Assembly: GCF_030272615.1 (NCBI RefSeq)
Contig: NC_081411.1
Coordinates: forward strand, 154,406,971-154,470,970
Direction of reading: 5' to 3'
DNA length: 64,000 bases
From: Cryptomeria japonica
Taxonomy: Eukaryota > Streptophyta > Pinopsida > Cupressales > Cupressaceae
The notes beneath the pieces were generated by a model that had not been told where the DNA came from, ran no database searches, and saw only the letters and a program-made list of their open reading frames with translations. Every line of letters begins with the position of its first letter. Position 1 is the first letter of the stretch. Shown in pieces: positions 36,753 to 47,019 of this stretch. The position numbers and the translations under genes are program-made.

Positions 36753-38280
36753 GTGAATGATGCCTACGAAACAAAAGATGAAAAGCTTATTCCCTATAAG
36801 CATATGGTAGATTTCTTCAAGACAAAATTCACGGCTATCCATTTCAGTCAAGTTCCAAGAATGCAAAACAAGTTGGCAAATGCGATGGCTACGATCGCTT
36901 CCATGTTAAATATGCCCCACAATATGGACAAATATGAATTTTTGGTCGAGCAGTTGCTTGTCCCTTCTTTTGACATTCCGACAGCAGATGTGATGTGCAT
37001 TCTTGTTGGTCCTAACTCCCCATGGTACAAAGATGTATATCAATATTTGAAATCCCAAACCTTACCACCTAACCTTTCCGCTAACCAACGCCGAGCCTTC
37101 ATCCGATGGACAGCCAAATATGTCATCATTGCCGACACCCTTTACCATCGTTCCTTTGACCATACCCTCCTCAGGTGTTTGGATTTTGACGAAGCACAAA
37201 TGACTTTACATGAGGTTCATGATGGTATATGTGGGGGCCATTTCAATGGTCTGAGCTTAGCCAAAAATTTGATTCGTGTTGGGTATTATTGGCCCACTCT
37301 GGAAAAAGATGTTCACAATTTTGTTAAGAAGTGCTACAAATGCCAGATCCATGGAAATTACATTCATGCACCAGCCCAAGAGCTTCATTCTGTCATATCT
37401 CCGTGGCCCTTTTCTCAATGGGGATTGGATCTTATTGGCAAGATTCACCCGACATCTGCAAATGGACACAAGTTCATCATCACAGCCACAGAGTATTTTA
37501 CAAAATGGATCGGCTATCCCCATGACCTATATCACTAGTGTGCAAATTTCAAAATTCCTATTGAATTATATCATATGCAGATATGGGGTTCCCCTTGCCA
37601 TAGTTACAGATAATGGTCATCCCTTCAAGAATAAAGATGTCAAGGAACTCTATGAAAAGTTTCATATCCAACACTATTTCTCCAGTCCATACTATCCACA
37701 GGGTAATGGTCAAGCCAAAGCATCAAATAAAACCATTATCAAGATCCTGAAAAAGGTTGTCAATGACACTGGTCGAGTTTGGCATGTACAGTTGAATCCA
37801 GCACTATGGGCTTATCGCCCTTCTATCCGCACACCTACTGGCGCAACACCTTATTCCTTGGTGTATGGTGCAGAGGCCATTTTACCCTTGGAAGTGGAGA
37901 TTCCTTCCTTGTGTGTTTCCTTGCAACATCTGATTGATGATGAGATGCACAAAGTCTCTCGGTTGCATCAGCTTGAGATGTTAGATGAGAAATGTTAGAC
38001 AACCCTGACACATTTGCAAGCATATCAAAACCGTCTCCATCACTCTTATAATAAGAAGGTCAAAGGGCGACACTTCGAAGTGGGAGATCTAGTTTTAAAG
38101 GCAAACCCTAAGAATGCACAGTCTACTGACATCATCAAAGGCAAGTTTGAACCTAATTGGGTTGGGCCTTTCATAGTGACTGCAACCTATGGCTCGGGGG
38201 CATATCAGCTTGCCACTCCAGAAGGTGAACCTTTGTCTGATCCTGTCAATAGCATGCACCTTCGCAAGTACTGGACATAA
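36753..38280 (+). pseudogene. Inner integrase, frameshifted and with altered catalytic Glu
   Basis: It opens with the end of the second RNase H (VPRMQNKLANAMATIAS). The HHCC zinc region is at about 37205-37350 (HDGICGGHFNG ... CYKCQIHG). The catalytic core has Asp at 37428-37430 (WGLDLIGK) and Asp at 37609-37611 (VTDNGHPF). The residue 36 codons on, where D,D-35-E demands Glu, is Lys (AAA, 37717-37719). Near 37510-37515 two bases are missing relative to the family pattern, moving the frame by one. A TAG at 37996 follows. The C-terminal domain at 38080-38280 (GKFEPNWVGPFIV ... NSMHLRKYWT) is intact. The protein would insert the cDNA; it cannot be functional here. Confidence 0.9.
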
Positions 38281-38289
38281 TTTTCTATC

Positions 38290-38575
38290 AGCACTTCTTC
38301 AAGTATGATCCTGAAAAAATACAAAAAAATCAAAAAAGCATAAAATACAAAAAAATAAAAAAGGCATAAAATATAAAAAAATCAAAAAAGCATAAAATAC
38401 AAAAAAATCAAAAAAAGCAAAAAAATTCAAAAAAAAGTGAAAAGAAAAACAAAAGAGAAAAAGAGCAAAAAAGTAAAGAAAAATGATTCGCCCTCTAGTG
38501 AAAACCTGGCAAACAGGCGCTTTGGGCAAGTACCATGGTGAAAACCTGGCAATCGGGCGCCATGTGTAACGAGAT
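38290..38575 (+). repeat. A-rich tandem block with duplicated GTGAAAACCTGG motif behind pol
   Basis: Units like AAAAAATCAAAAAAGCATAA repeat from 38314 to 38470. They are followed by GTGAAAACCTGGCAAACAGG at 38498 and a second copy at 38538, 40 bp apart. The outer element has the same layout at 45060-45200 (copies at 45138 and 45178, also 40 bp apart). Element X has one copy behind its integrase (49855-49833, minus strand). The Phe-rich frame on the opposite strand is just the A-run translated. Confidence 0.8.
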
Positions 38576-40440
38576 CATTGCTTTGTCATCTGTGATGACC
38601 TCTAGCTATGCTTTCTCTCGACCGGTTTATCATGTCTATCTTTGTCTTGACCCAATGTTCTATTTCAGGCCTGTGATTGGTCAACATCATTGTCTTGCAT
38701 ACTCTGGTTTCTTGTACATATGTCTTTCAAATGTGCATTGGGTGCATTCCCCTTGTCATGATCAATCACTGGAACTTTTAAAAATTGAAAAATGTCTTGA
38801 AATAATTCAAAAAAATTAAAAAAATCTCTAAAAAAATTGAAAAATGTCTTGAAAAAAAATCTTTAAAAATCAAATAATGTCCTGAAAAAATCCAAAAAAA
38901 ATTGAAAAAATGTCCTGAAATAAATCCCTAAAAAGTCAAATAAAGTCCTGAAAAATGAACAATTTTTTTTCAAAACATCAAAATCCCAAAACAAATCCCC
39001 TTTGTGCATAGACAGATCACTGAGCATCCATCCCACAACAATTAATCACAACGCTATGCTTTAATGCAATCATGCATAAACAGATGAACTTTTTCACTCA
39101 AACCATACATTCAAACTGATCACAATTGTCCTATCAATCGATCAACATCAATATCATCTATCCTTGTCACTACTATCATGGGTCTTATACAGGGTGTGGT
39201 ATACTCAAAACTAGACTGTGTCCTGTCTTAGACGGGGTACCGCATTCCCTGAAACCAGACAACATGATCGTCCTATCAACGCTTTCAACTTTTGACAATG
39301 AATATCAAGATGTTTGTTTGACTTGTTGGAATTTGTGCATCTTATCTTTTTACTGATTTATCTTTGGCTTCGATCATGTTCCTATGTTGCTCGATGATGT
39401 CATTGAGTATTTAGAGTGACCGGGATGGTTCATGGTCCCTTTCTTTTTTTTTGTTGTGATTGCTGTTTGTCTGCGATGTGTCTGTCTTTTGCAAAAAGGG
39501 TTGCATTTCATCTCTGGCCTTCAATGCCATGATGCTACACATCCATTTTTCTACATTAAATAAAGGTTCTCACCTACAAAGTGCATTACTGAAAGCAAGT
39601 TTTTCTTCGCCTTTAATTGTCCTTTGTTTCATTTCTTCTTGCTAACATTTCTTCGTTAGTTTGGGCAATCAGTCCGGTCTAGTGCTCCGATCTCCAAAAA
39701 CATATGCTGCATCCTGCATCCATTTGGTTAGTACATTTTCATTATATCAAACATCACATCAAGCATTTTATCCATTTCATATTATAAATGCATAAAAAAC
39801 ACATAAAAAAATATATCCATAAATGTTCCACAATAATATATCAACTATGCATAAGTCATCCATACATGGAAAATAACTATTAGTCATAACACATTGCATC
39901 CCATCATATCAATGCATATCATATCATATATCCACATAATATCAGAGTACAAAATTGGACTGTCTGTCCTAAGTATGGCTCGCAGGCTAACTACAAAATG
40001 TCAAACTACATATGCCTCTATCGTAAGGAGCACGTGCCTCTGTCACTGGGTGCTCCCTCTGTCCTCCTCATCCCTGCCATGTCTCAAGGATGATGTCCCT
40101 CCTATCCTAGGTCCTAGCTGTGGTGGTCTCATAGGTCCACTCACCCCCATGCTGCTCACTGACCTCCGAGAGCATGGCCTGCTCTCTGTCCTCGATCGTG
40201 CCTGATATGATGATGCTCTCTACTCTGGTGGGACTGCACTCTCATATAGTGTCCTACAATGGCGTATCTCCTCTTCGGTCTCTACCAACATCTATGCCAT
40301 CTCACATGCACTGGCATCCCTAATTGACCCAATATACTCAGTGACTCTCTATTCTTCTCGCTGTACCTGATCTACTGCTGTATCTCAAGCTGCTGTAAGT
40401 CTGGCTATCTCTGCTCTAAACTGATCCTACTCTATCGTCA
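38576..40440 (+). other. 3' non-coding region of inner element
   Basis: No gene. A-rich tandem repeats with the core AAAAATTGAAAAATGTC lie at 38780-38960. A conserved stretch at about 39000-39660 (including GGTCTTATACAGGGTGTGGT and GATGATGTCATTGAGT) is collinear with 46060-46850 of the outer element. From about 39680 the sequence belongs to the PMD module and is absent from the outer element. Confidence 0.65.
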
Positions 40441-40450
40441 AGATGGCATT

Positions 40451-41862
40451 CTATCTCTCTAAAGTCACAATGTGATCATGCTGACTCGCTATAGTCGCCC
40501 TGCACATCTCCATCTCCTCTATGCTAGCTGTCTCTGGCTCTATGGGTATATCCTGCAATGACTCCTGATCGCCTGAATCTGGCTCATAATTGTCATCCCC
40601 ATCATCCTCTCCATCCTCATCATCCCCCTCATCCTCATCACTACCCTCATCCTCCTTGTCCTCATCATCTCCCTCCTCCTCTCCTGTGAGTGGGAAGTCC
40701 TCCTGTCTCCTCGGTATTGGGATATCAGGATCTGTCAATGGCACTGGCTGTCATCGTGTAAACCATCTCTCATACTCCTCTGTCATCCCGACATCCTCCA
40801 CATCTGATCTCCAATCCCACTGTCTCTACTATAGCTGTGTGAAGTTAGCATATGCTATGTGTGGCTGAATCATACTCCCCCACTGACTCGTCTCTCTATG
40901 AGATCGGGCAAAGTGTGCAGTCCTCCTAGGTACATCCTGCCTCTCTCCAAACTGTCATCTGGTAGGTACATCTCAATCACTCTCTAGTGATTCACTAGTC
41001 GCCCAATCAGGTATCTCTCCTATCTACAATATGATAGCTCATCACTATCATCTAACCATCCAGGGCAATTATGATATGGCCTCCATGTGAACTCTCTTAG
41101 TCTGTCTAGCTCGTGTTGCCAATACAATATGTATCCAAATGGACCCTGTCTCAGTGCTCCACCATAGCAGTACACATATGGTCGATGTGGTAATACCTGT
41201 CTCTCTGCAATTGGTCAACATATGGCTATGTGCTCAAATGCCCATACCTGTAGTAGTGTGACTCCACGGCTCAAAGTCTGCACTCCCTGATATGCTATCT
41301 GATGCAACTGAAAATACAACATAGCCAGTACACATGGTCCCCATGCGTACACTATCCCCTCTGTCACCATCCACTCTAGCACTCTTCCCCATCTAATCAG
41401 GAATCCATGTCCTCATCTATCTCCTACTAGTAGACATGCTATCACCACTGCTATCACCACATATCGTCGATCATACTCTGATGCCATGGTCTTCCAGCCG
41501 ATCTCCCTCTCTGCGATATCCAGATCATCTTCATCGCACTCAAATAATCTGCACAAAGCATCTCTCCCTGTCACTAGGTCATACTCTATCATCTCCCCAT
41601 GAATCAAAATGTGGAGGATACGCCATACATCCTCTAGTGTCACCGTCGCCTCTCCAGTCGCCAGATGGAAAGAGGAAGTTTTCGAATGCCATTGCTCTGC
41701 CAATGCAGTAAGGAACCCTATGTTTTCCCTAATCTTGGGCATGAATGTGATATAGTATATTCCAAGTCCTGCTAATGTATCTCTATCCGTGCTCCTGAGT
41801 CTATGTCGTAACATGAAGCAGTCAGGTCGGTTCTCCCGCGTGATCAATGGATACTGTCGACT
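40451..41862 (-). pseudogene. Antisense plant mobile domain (PMD) gene of inner element
   Basis: Read on the minus strand from an apparent 3' splice site at 41863. The PMD core includes FMPKIRENIGFLTALAEQW, SSFHLATGEATVTLEDVWRI and LIHGEMIEYDLV, then continues after one TGA (41412-41410, former CGA) with WGRVLEWMVTEGIVYAWGPC and VTLLQVWAFEHIAICRPI. Downstream come an acidic tract (EEEGDDEDKEDEGSDEDEGD, about 40680-40610) and a short helical end. An ATG at 41871 lies at the splice junction, so exon 1 may supply the real start. PMD proteins include the Arabidopsis MAIN and MAIL1 silencing/fidelity factors, and the domain is also spread by transposons. The gene runs against pol and sits between integrase and the 3' LTR. 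Several stops make this copy a pseudogene. Confidence 0.85.
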
Positions 41863-42244
41863 CTGCATCATAATTGGGGCATATTTTGTCAGTTTTAGGG
41901 TTTGCTCCTATGAGTTTCATTTCCTCATTTCATCCACAAATCAGGGTGTTTCTAATCTCTTTTTCCCTATCCTATCCTTATCCCCCCTTTTCGGATCATT
42001 CGCATGCCATTTTTGACTAAATTAGGGTTCACAATGCACAACTGCGCCTATGTGATAAGTCCTGCGCTTGTGTAACACAACTTGCGCCTGTGTCCCCTAC
42101 ACAAGTGCATAAGACCCTAAACAAGCACAAAATTCACCCTACACAAGTGCAGAAGTTAGTTTTTGCATTTCCTGTGGGCCCCTTAATGTCCCGCAAGCCA
42201 GTCAAATTCATAAAATTGAAAATATGGGTTTTTGAGATACATAC

Positions 42245-42385
42245 CGCTGCTCCCGTGTCATCTGATTATCTGTACGTGCGTACACATTCTCTAAGGTGAT
42301 CTTCCATTGGAATGTTCACCATCTCTCTGCAAGTGTCCTTTTCTAGAGCAACAAATTCTCCTCTTTGGCTAGTGCAAATGAGCAA
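42245..42385 (-). other. Probable exon 1 of the inner PMD gene
   Basis: Downstream of the TATA box, a leader-like stretch ends GGAGCAGCG followed by GTATGTATC, a good 5' splice site (GT at 42244-42243). An intron of about 380 nt would join 41862. The acceptor is weak (short pyrimidine content before GATGCAG). The Y copy has the same arrangement with a better acceptor. Confidence 0.4.
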
Positions 42386-42403
42386 TTTTCACTCTCTTTG
42401 TCT

Positions 42404-42411
42404 CATTTATA
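42404..42411 (-). promoter_or_regulatory. TATA box of the antisense PMD gene (inner)
   Basis: TATAAATG on the minus strand within GATCTATAAATGAG, about 550 bp upstream of the PMD coding exon. The Y copy has TATAAATA at the equivalent place. It is distinct from the LTR promoter and points the other way. Confidence 0.6.
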
Positions 42412-42654
42412 GATCTTTGTTAGTGCATTGATGGACGTGCACTCTCTCCATCTCATGCTGGTCACGGTCTTTTGCACCTTTAATTGCTTGTCATTCATGT
42501 ATCCGATCTCTGATTGTCAGTCTATTTGCTTCTATCATGTTCTATCATTCTTATTGATCAATTGGCCTCTTTTCTGGATGTTTCCAGCCAATTCCTCGAG
42601 GGGGCATCCATATGTCATTATTGTTCTTTGAAACAATGCTTGAAATCGCATTGT

Positions 42655-42671
42655 CTCAAAGAGGGGAAAAA
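42655..42671 (+). other. Polypurine tract of inner element
   Basis: CAAAGAGGGGAAAAA lies immediately before the 3' LTR start TGTAGACG at 42672. The same tract precedes the outer 3' LTR at 47020. Confidence 0.85.
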
Positions 42672-44243
42672 TGTAGACGTCTAAAAATGGTCAATGCTTG
42701 CGGAATCATACTTTAACATTTGCGCATTACTTTATTTTAGGGTTTGTGTGTTGCATTAACATTTCTCCTATGATTCGCACTTGGTCTTTATCATTTGTGA
42801 GCATCGAGTCCTCCTTTTGCATTCCTCATTTTTCTTGCTTTCGAATTTGGTCTTGTCGATAACAATATTTGTCATGATTTTGGTCAATCTTATCCTGTCG
42901 CATCAATGTGCGTATTCATTTGTCATCATTTTGGACATCGTCAATCCTAATTAGGGTTTTATCCTCTTATCAATCTTGTCATCATGCGATCAATTTGTCA
43001 TTGATCGTTGTCATTTTCAATCTTATTATCTTGTGATCGATTTGTCATCGATCCTTGTCTTTTGATCAATTTGTCATCAATCTTGTTGTCTTATGATCGA
43101 TTTGTCATCGATCGTTGACATTTTCAATTTTGTCATTTTGCAATCTATTTTGTCATCGATCCTTGTCTTCTTGTCAATTTTGTCATTTTGCGACCGATTT
43201 GTCATCGATCGCCGTCTTTCTCAATTATGTCAATTTGGATCAATTAGTCATTGTTCCTCGTCAATTGGCGCATTTATCAATCAAATCTCTTATCAGCATT
43301 GGTCATTTATCAAGTTAGAATCATGATCAAATCGAATCGACATCAATTATCTTTTGTCAGGACCTAATTGTCATCCTTGCATTTCTAATTCATCTTTTAG
43401 GGTTTCATGATTTTATTCATTTAACCCTGTTTGTCATTTCCCCCTCTAGGATTAGTAAATTATTTATTTATCCTAAGTCTTCGTGTCACAATTAAATGTT
43501 TATTTAATTGGCTAACTAATTATTCCTCTTTTTGTGAATTAATTAATAAATGACAAATTATTAATTGATTTACCTAATTTCTCCTAATTCCTAATTTCCT
43601 AATTTTTCATCAATTTCTAATTCCTAATTTCCTAATTTCTATTTCATCTATTTTTCAATTCTCTCCTATTTTTCTCCTAATTTCATGGGAATGACATTTC
43701 AAGTTGTCATAATTTGTCATAATTGACAATCAATCAATTTTGACATAGAAATTTGTCATAATTTTGTCATAATTATCAATCAATTAATCTTGCATAGAAA
43801 GTGCAAATTTGTCATAATTGACATTCTTGATTTGCAATTTCCATTCGAATCACATTCATGCTAATTTTGTCTTTTCTCCAATTTGTCTATAAATTGGATG
43901 AATTTCTTCAATCCCAATCTAATCACTTTTTTGAATCGATCCCTACCTGGTCGAATCAATCATGCTTCGAGTATTCTTGCACTACAATCTTGTCTACTTG
44001 CTTTCCTATCATGCTTATGCACTAGTAGGTGAGATCCACAAACAAAGCTATTTGAAGGAGAAAGAAGGACAATGGAGCCACATGAAGGAGACATTCAAGT
44101 TTGCAATGGTTTGCGTTTGAATTGATGTATTGTTTTCATGTCTTTATTGAGTGTGTTTAGGATTGATCATCGAATTTGAGTTTTCGTGATTGAACTAGGC
44201 TAATATTGATTTGCTTTGATGATTTCCACATTTCTTAGCTACA
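42672..44243 (+). repeat. 3' LTR of inner element
   Basis: 1572 bp, TGTAGACG...TAGCTACA, closely matching 27189-28759. Minisatellite at about 42960-43215; TATA box at 43888-43895. The CCTTC duplication follows. Confidence 0.92.
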
Positions 44244-44248
44244 CCTTC

Positions 44249-44899
44249 CAGTCATCCAAAAGAACTCCACTTCATTCCTATCCATCCATGCATTCCTTTC
44301 CCCCTCCAAGCAATTTGGATGCCAAGTATAAAAGTCATAAGTCTAGAAATCCACATGTATTCAAGGATCAACATGTCCAATATAATCGACATGTCAAAAC
44401 AAAGAACAAATTGATCTATAAAGAAAAAGAAATATCCAAAAGGCCACAAAGGCCCATTGCTCAAAAAAAAAATTCAAAATCTATATGGGTTCCTAAATAC
44501 CTTGTGTTAGCAATGCACTCCAAGGAACCATAAAAGCATGAAAAATAAAAAACCATGTGGATCCCTAAGTGGCTCCTTGAAGCACAAAAGCCTAAAGAAA
44601 CATCAAAATTGGCATCTAAAATTGCTATTCCTCCATCAAAACCTCTCAAAGCTATTCCTCCATCACCTTCATCATCCATTTTGGGCTCTTATGTCCCAAA
44701 ATCCCAAGCTATTCCTCCATCCAAATCTCACAATCTGAGATACATCTTTCCTCCATCAGTCCATCACCCCTCAAGGTGTGTGCCAATGTCAACCTTGCCA
44801 ACATTTCTATCCACTCAAGCACAATTCTTCCAATACCCTATCCATTATCCAATTCATATTTTCCATCCTTCGATCCCTTTGGTCCAATCCTTTGCATAA
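44249..44899 (+). pseudogene. Outer element ORF, 3' part
   Basis: Continuation of the outer reading frame beyond the inner insertion. It is Ser/Pro/Lys-rich with HSYPSMHSFPPPSN, a basic region, then IPPSK repeats (KAIPPSPSSSILGSY and QAIPPSKSHN). PSSLPSILGPYI in the 5' part and PSSSILGSYV here are clearly related, so the protein carries internal repeats. Two TAA stops near 44531-44546 can be read as former CAA. The total outer frame is roughly 930 codons. It is followed by the A-rich block and duplicated motif seen behind the inner pol, so it occupies pol's position. Confidence 0.6.
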
Positions 44900-47019
44900 A
44901 TCCTTGCCTTAGTTTCATCTCTTTTTCCGTGTCCTTATCCTACCAACGTCTTTGAGCATACTTTTAAAGGTCATGGTCCATTTTTTTTTTCAAGGCTACT
45001 ATCCGAACAAAAAGATGCTTGAGTCTTTCTTCCATCCCCTATCATGTGTCCATCTTCTATTGAAAAAGTCAAAATACAAAAAAAAAGACAAAAGAAAAAA
45101 AGAGAAAAAAAGTAAAGAAAAAATAATTCGTCCACTGGTGAAAACCTGGCAAACAGGCGCCTTGGGCAAGTACCATGATGAAAACCTAGCAAACAGGCGT
45201 CATGCGTAATCTATGAACTTCTTGCATACCGTACTTGGGGACAAGTTTTATCCTATCATATCCTTTTTTCCTTCATTGTTGCATTATCCTATCAAACCCC
45301 AGTCATTACCCTTCATATCCTATTGTCCCTCATGTCTAGTTTCCCTTTCCACCTTTGATCTTGACAAGGCTGAGGATATCATGAACATCATGCATCTTGT
45401 TTGCAGCTTTTAGTGCATCATAGCTTTTGTCTTTATCCATTTTCTTATTACAACCTTTCATCCATATTCCCTAGCTTATTGCAACTTTCTGCCACTATCC
45501 CTTAGCCAATCCTGACCTTCAGTCCATGTCCCTTATCCATTCTTGGTCTTGCTTATCTTATCCATATCTTATCACTATCCATACACTCTTTTTCATTCCT
45601 TGATCTTGATCTAACATAAGGATGCAAAATTTAAACATGGTTTCAAAAACCTCTCGACATATCCCTCATGCCATGTCACTGCTTTACATTGTCATATCCA
45701 GTCTCTTGTCCCATCACACCATAGCCCTTGAAAATTGCATCTACATTGTCTCCATAATAAAAGGCCTTTGTCTTCCCTCTATCCACCAACATTTTAGCAA
45801 GCCTATTTATTCACCTGTCATATTCCTTGCCTTGCTAGACATTGGGGGCAAAAAAACAAAAAAATTGAAAAATGTCCTAAAAAAAATCATAAAAAAATTG
45901 AAAAATGTCCTTAAATAATCCAAAAAAACAAAAAAATTGAAAAATGTCCTAAAAAAATCCAAAAAAAATCACATAAAGTCCCTTAAAAATGAACAAATTT
46001 TTTTTTCAAAACATCAAAATCCAAAACCAATTTCTTTGGCATTTTGCATTTTCACCAATAAATGATCCCTTTGTGCATAGACAGATCGCTGAGCATACAT
46101 CCAACAAATAGATAACATGTTACAACAATGCGCTTTACTAAAATCACGCATTCACAGATGAACTATTCAACCAAGCATTCAAACTGATCAACATTGTCTT
46201 ATCAATCGAACATCAGCATCAACATTATCTGTCCTTGTCACATTATCATGGGTCTTATACAGGGTGTGGTATACTCGAAACCAAACTGTGTCTTGTCTTA
46301 CACGAGGTACCGCATTCCCTAAAACTAGACAGCATGATCGTCCTATCAACATTTTCAACTTTTGACAATGAAGATCAAGATGTTTGTTTGACTTGTTGGA
46401 ATTAGCGCTTCTTATCATTTATTGATTTATCTTCGATCATGTTCCTATGTTGCTCGATGATGTCATTGAGTGATTTAGAGTGACCGGGATGGTTCATGGT
46501 CTCTTTTTTGTTGTGTTTGTTGTTTGTGGAATGTTTGTCACAAACTGGGGCAACTATATCATTGGGTGTCTATGATAAGTATGTTCTCTTTGTGAACACC
46601 GCACATACCTCAACCCTTGATGTATGCACCCTAGGATGCTTCACTCATTCCTTGTCTGTCTTTTGCAAAAAGGGTTGCGTTTCAGCTCTGACCTTCAATG
46701 CCATGATGCTCTGCATCCATTTTGCTACATTAAATAAAGGTTCTCACCTACTTCTGTGCATTGGTGAAAGCAAGTTTTTCTTCGTCTCTAACTATCCTCT
46801 GTCTAATTTCTGCTTACTAACATTTTTTCCGTCAGTCTTGGCAGACAGTTTGATCCTATCATTTTCTATCATTTTTATCGATCAATTGGCCTCTTTTCTG
46901 GCTATTTCCAGCCAATTCCTCGAGGGGGCATACATATGTCATTGTCAGTATCTAGGGCATTTTCATTATCATTCTTTGAAACAACGCTTAAAATCACATT
47001 GTCTCAAAGAGGGGAAAAA
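44900..47019 (+). other. 3' non-coding region of outer element
   Basis: Includes an A-rich run and the duplicated GTGAAAACCTGGCAAACAGG motif (45138 and 45178), Asn/Lys-coding A-rich repeats at 45850-45990, and a stretch from 46060 collinear with 39000-39660. It passes directly to the shared segment before the polypurine tract (46860-47019 matching 42540-42671). The PMD module of the inner element is absent. Open frames inside, such as 46496-47032, show no domain. Confidence 0.7.

Larger units (their letters stand above)
27189..44243 (+). mobile_element. Inner Ty3/gypsy Tat-lineage element with antisense PMD gene
   Basis: LTRs at 27189-28759 and 42672-44243 are flanked by the duplication CCTTC (27184-27188 and 44244-44248). 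The order on the plus strand is leader, gag, protease, G-patch, reverse transcriptase, RNase H, second RNase H, integrase, A-rich block, a minus-strand PMD gene (42411-40451), polypurine tract and 3' LTR. The second RNase H between the first and integrase marks the Tat lineage. The element is dead: about 18 in-frame stops, a frameshift in integrase and a changed catalytic residue. LTRs differ at about a dozen sites in the first 180 bp by eye, nearly all transitions. Confidence 0.92.

Noticed and set aside
38299-38529. Phe-rich membrane protein on the minus strand
   Set aside because: It is the translation of A-rich tandem repeats; composition and repeats explain it fully.
40451-41862. MULE DNA transposon as the source of the PMD gene in place
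   Set aside because: No transposase, terminal inverted repeats or target duplication were seen around the cassette; the position relative to integrase and polypurine tract is the same in related elements, so it is part of the LTR element.
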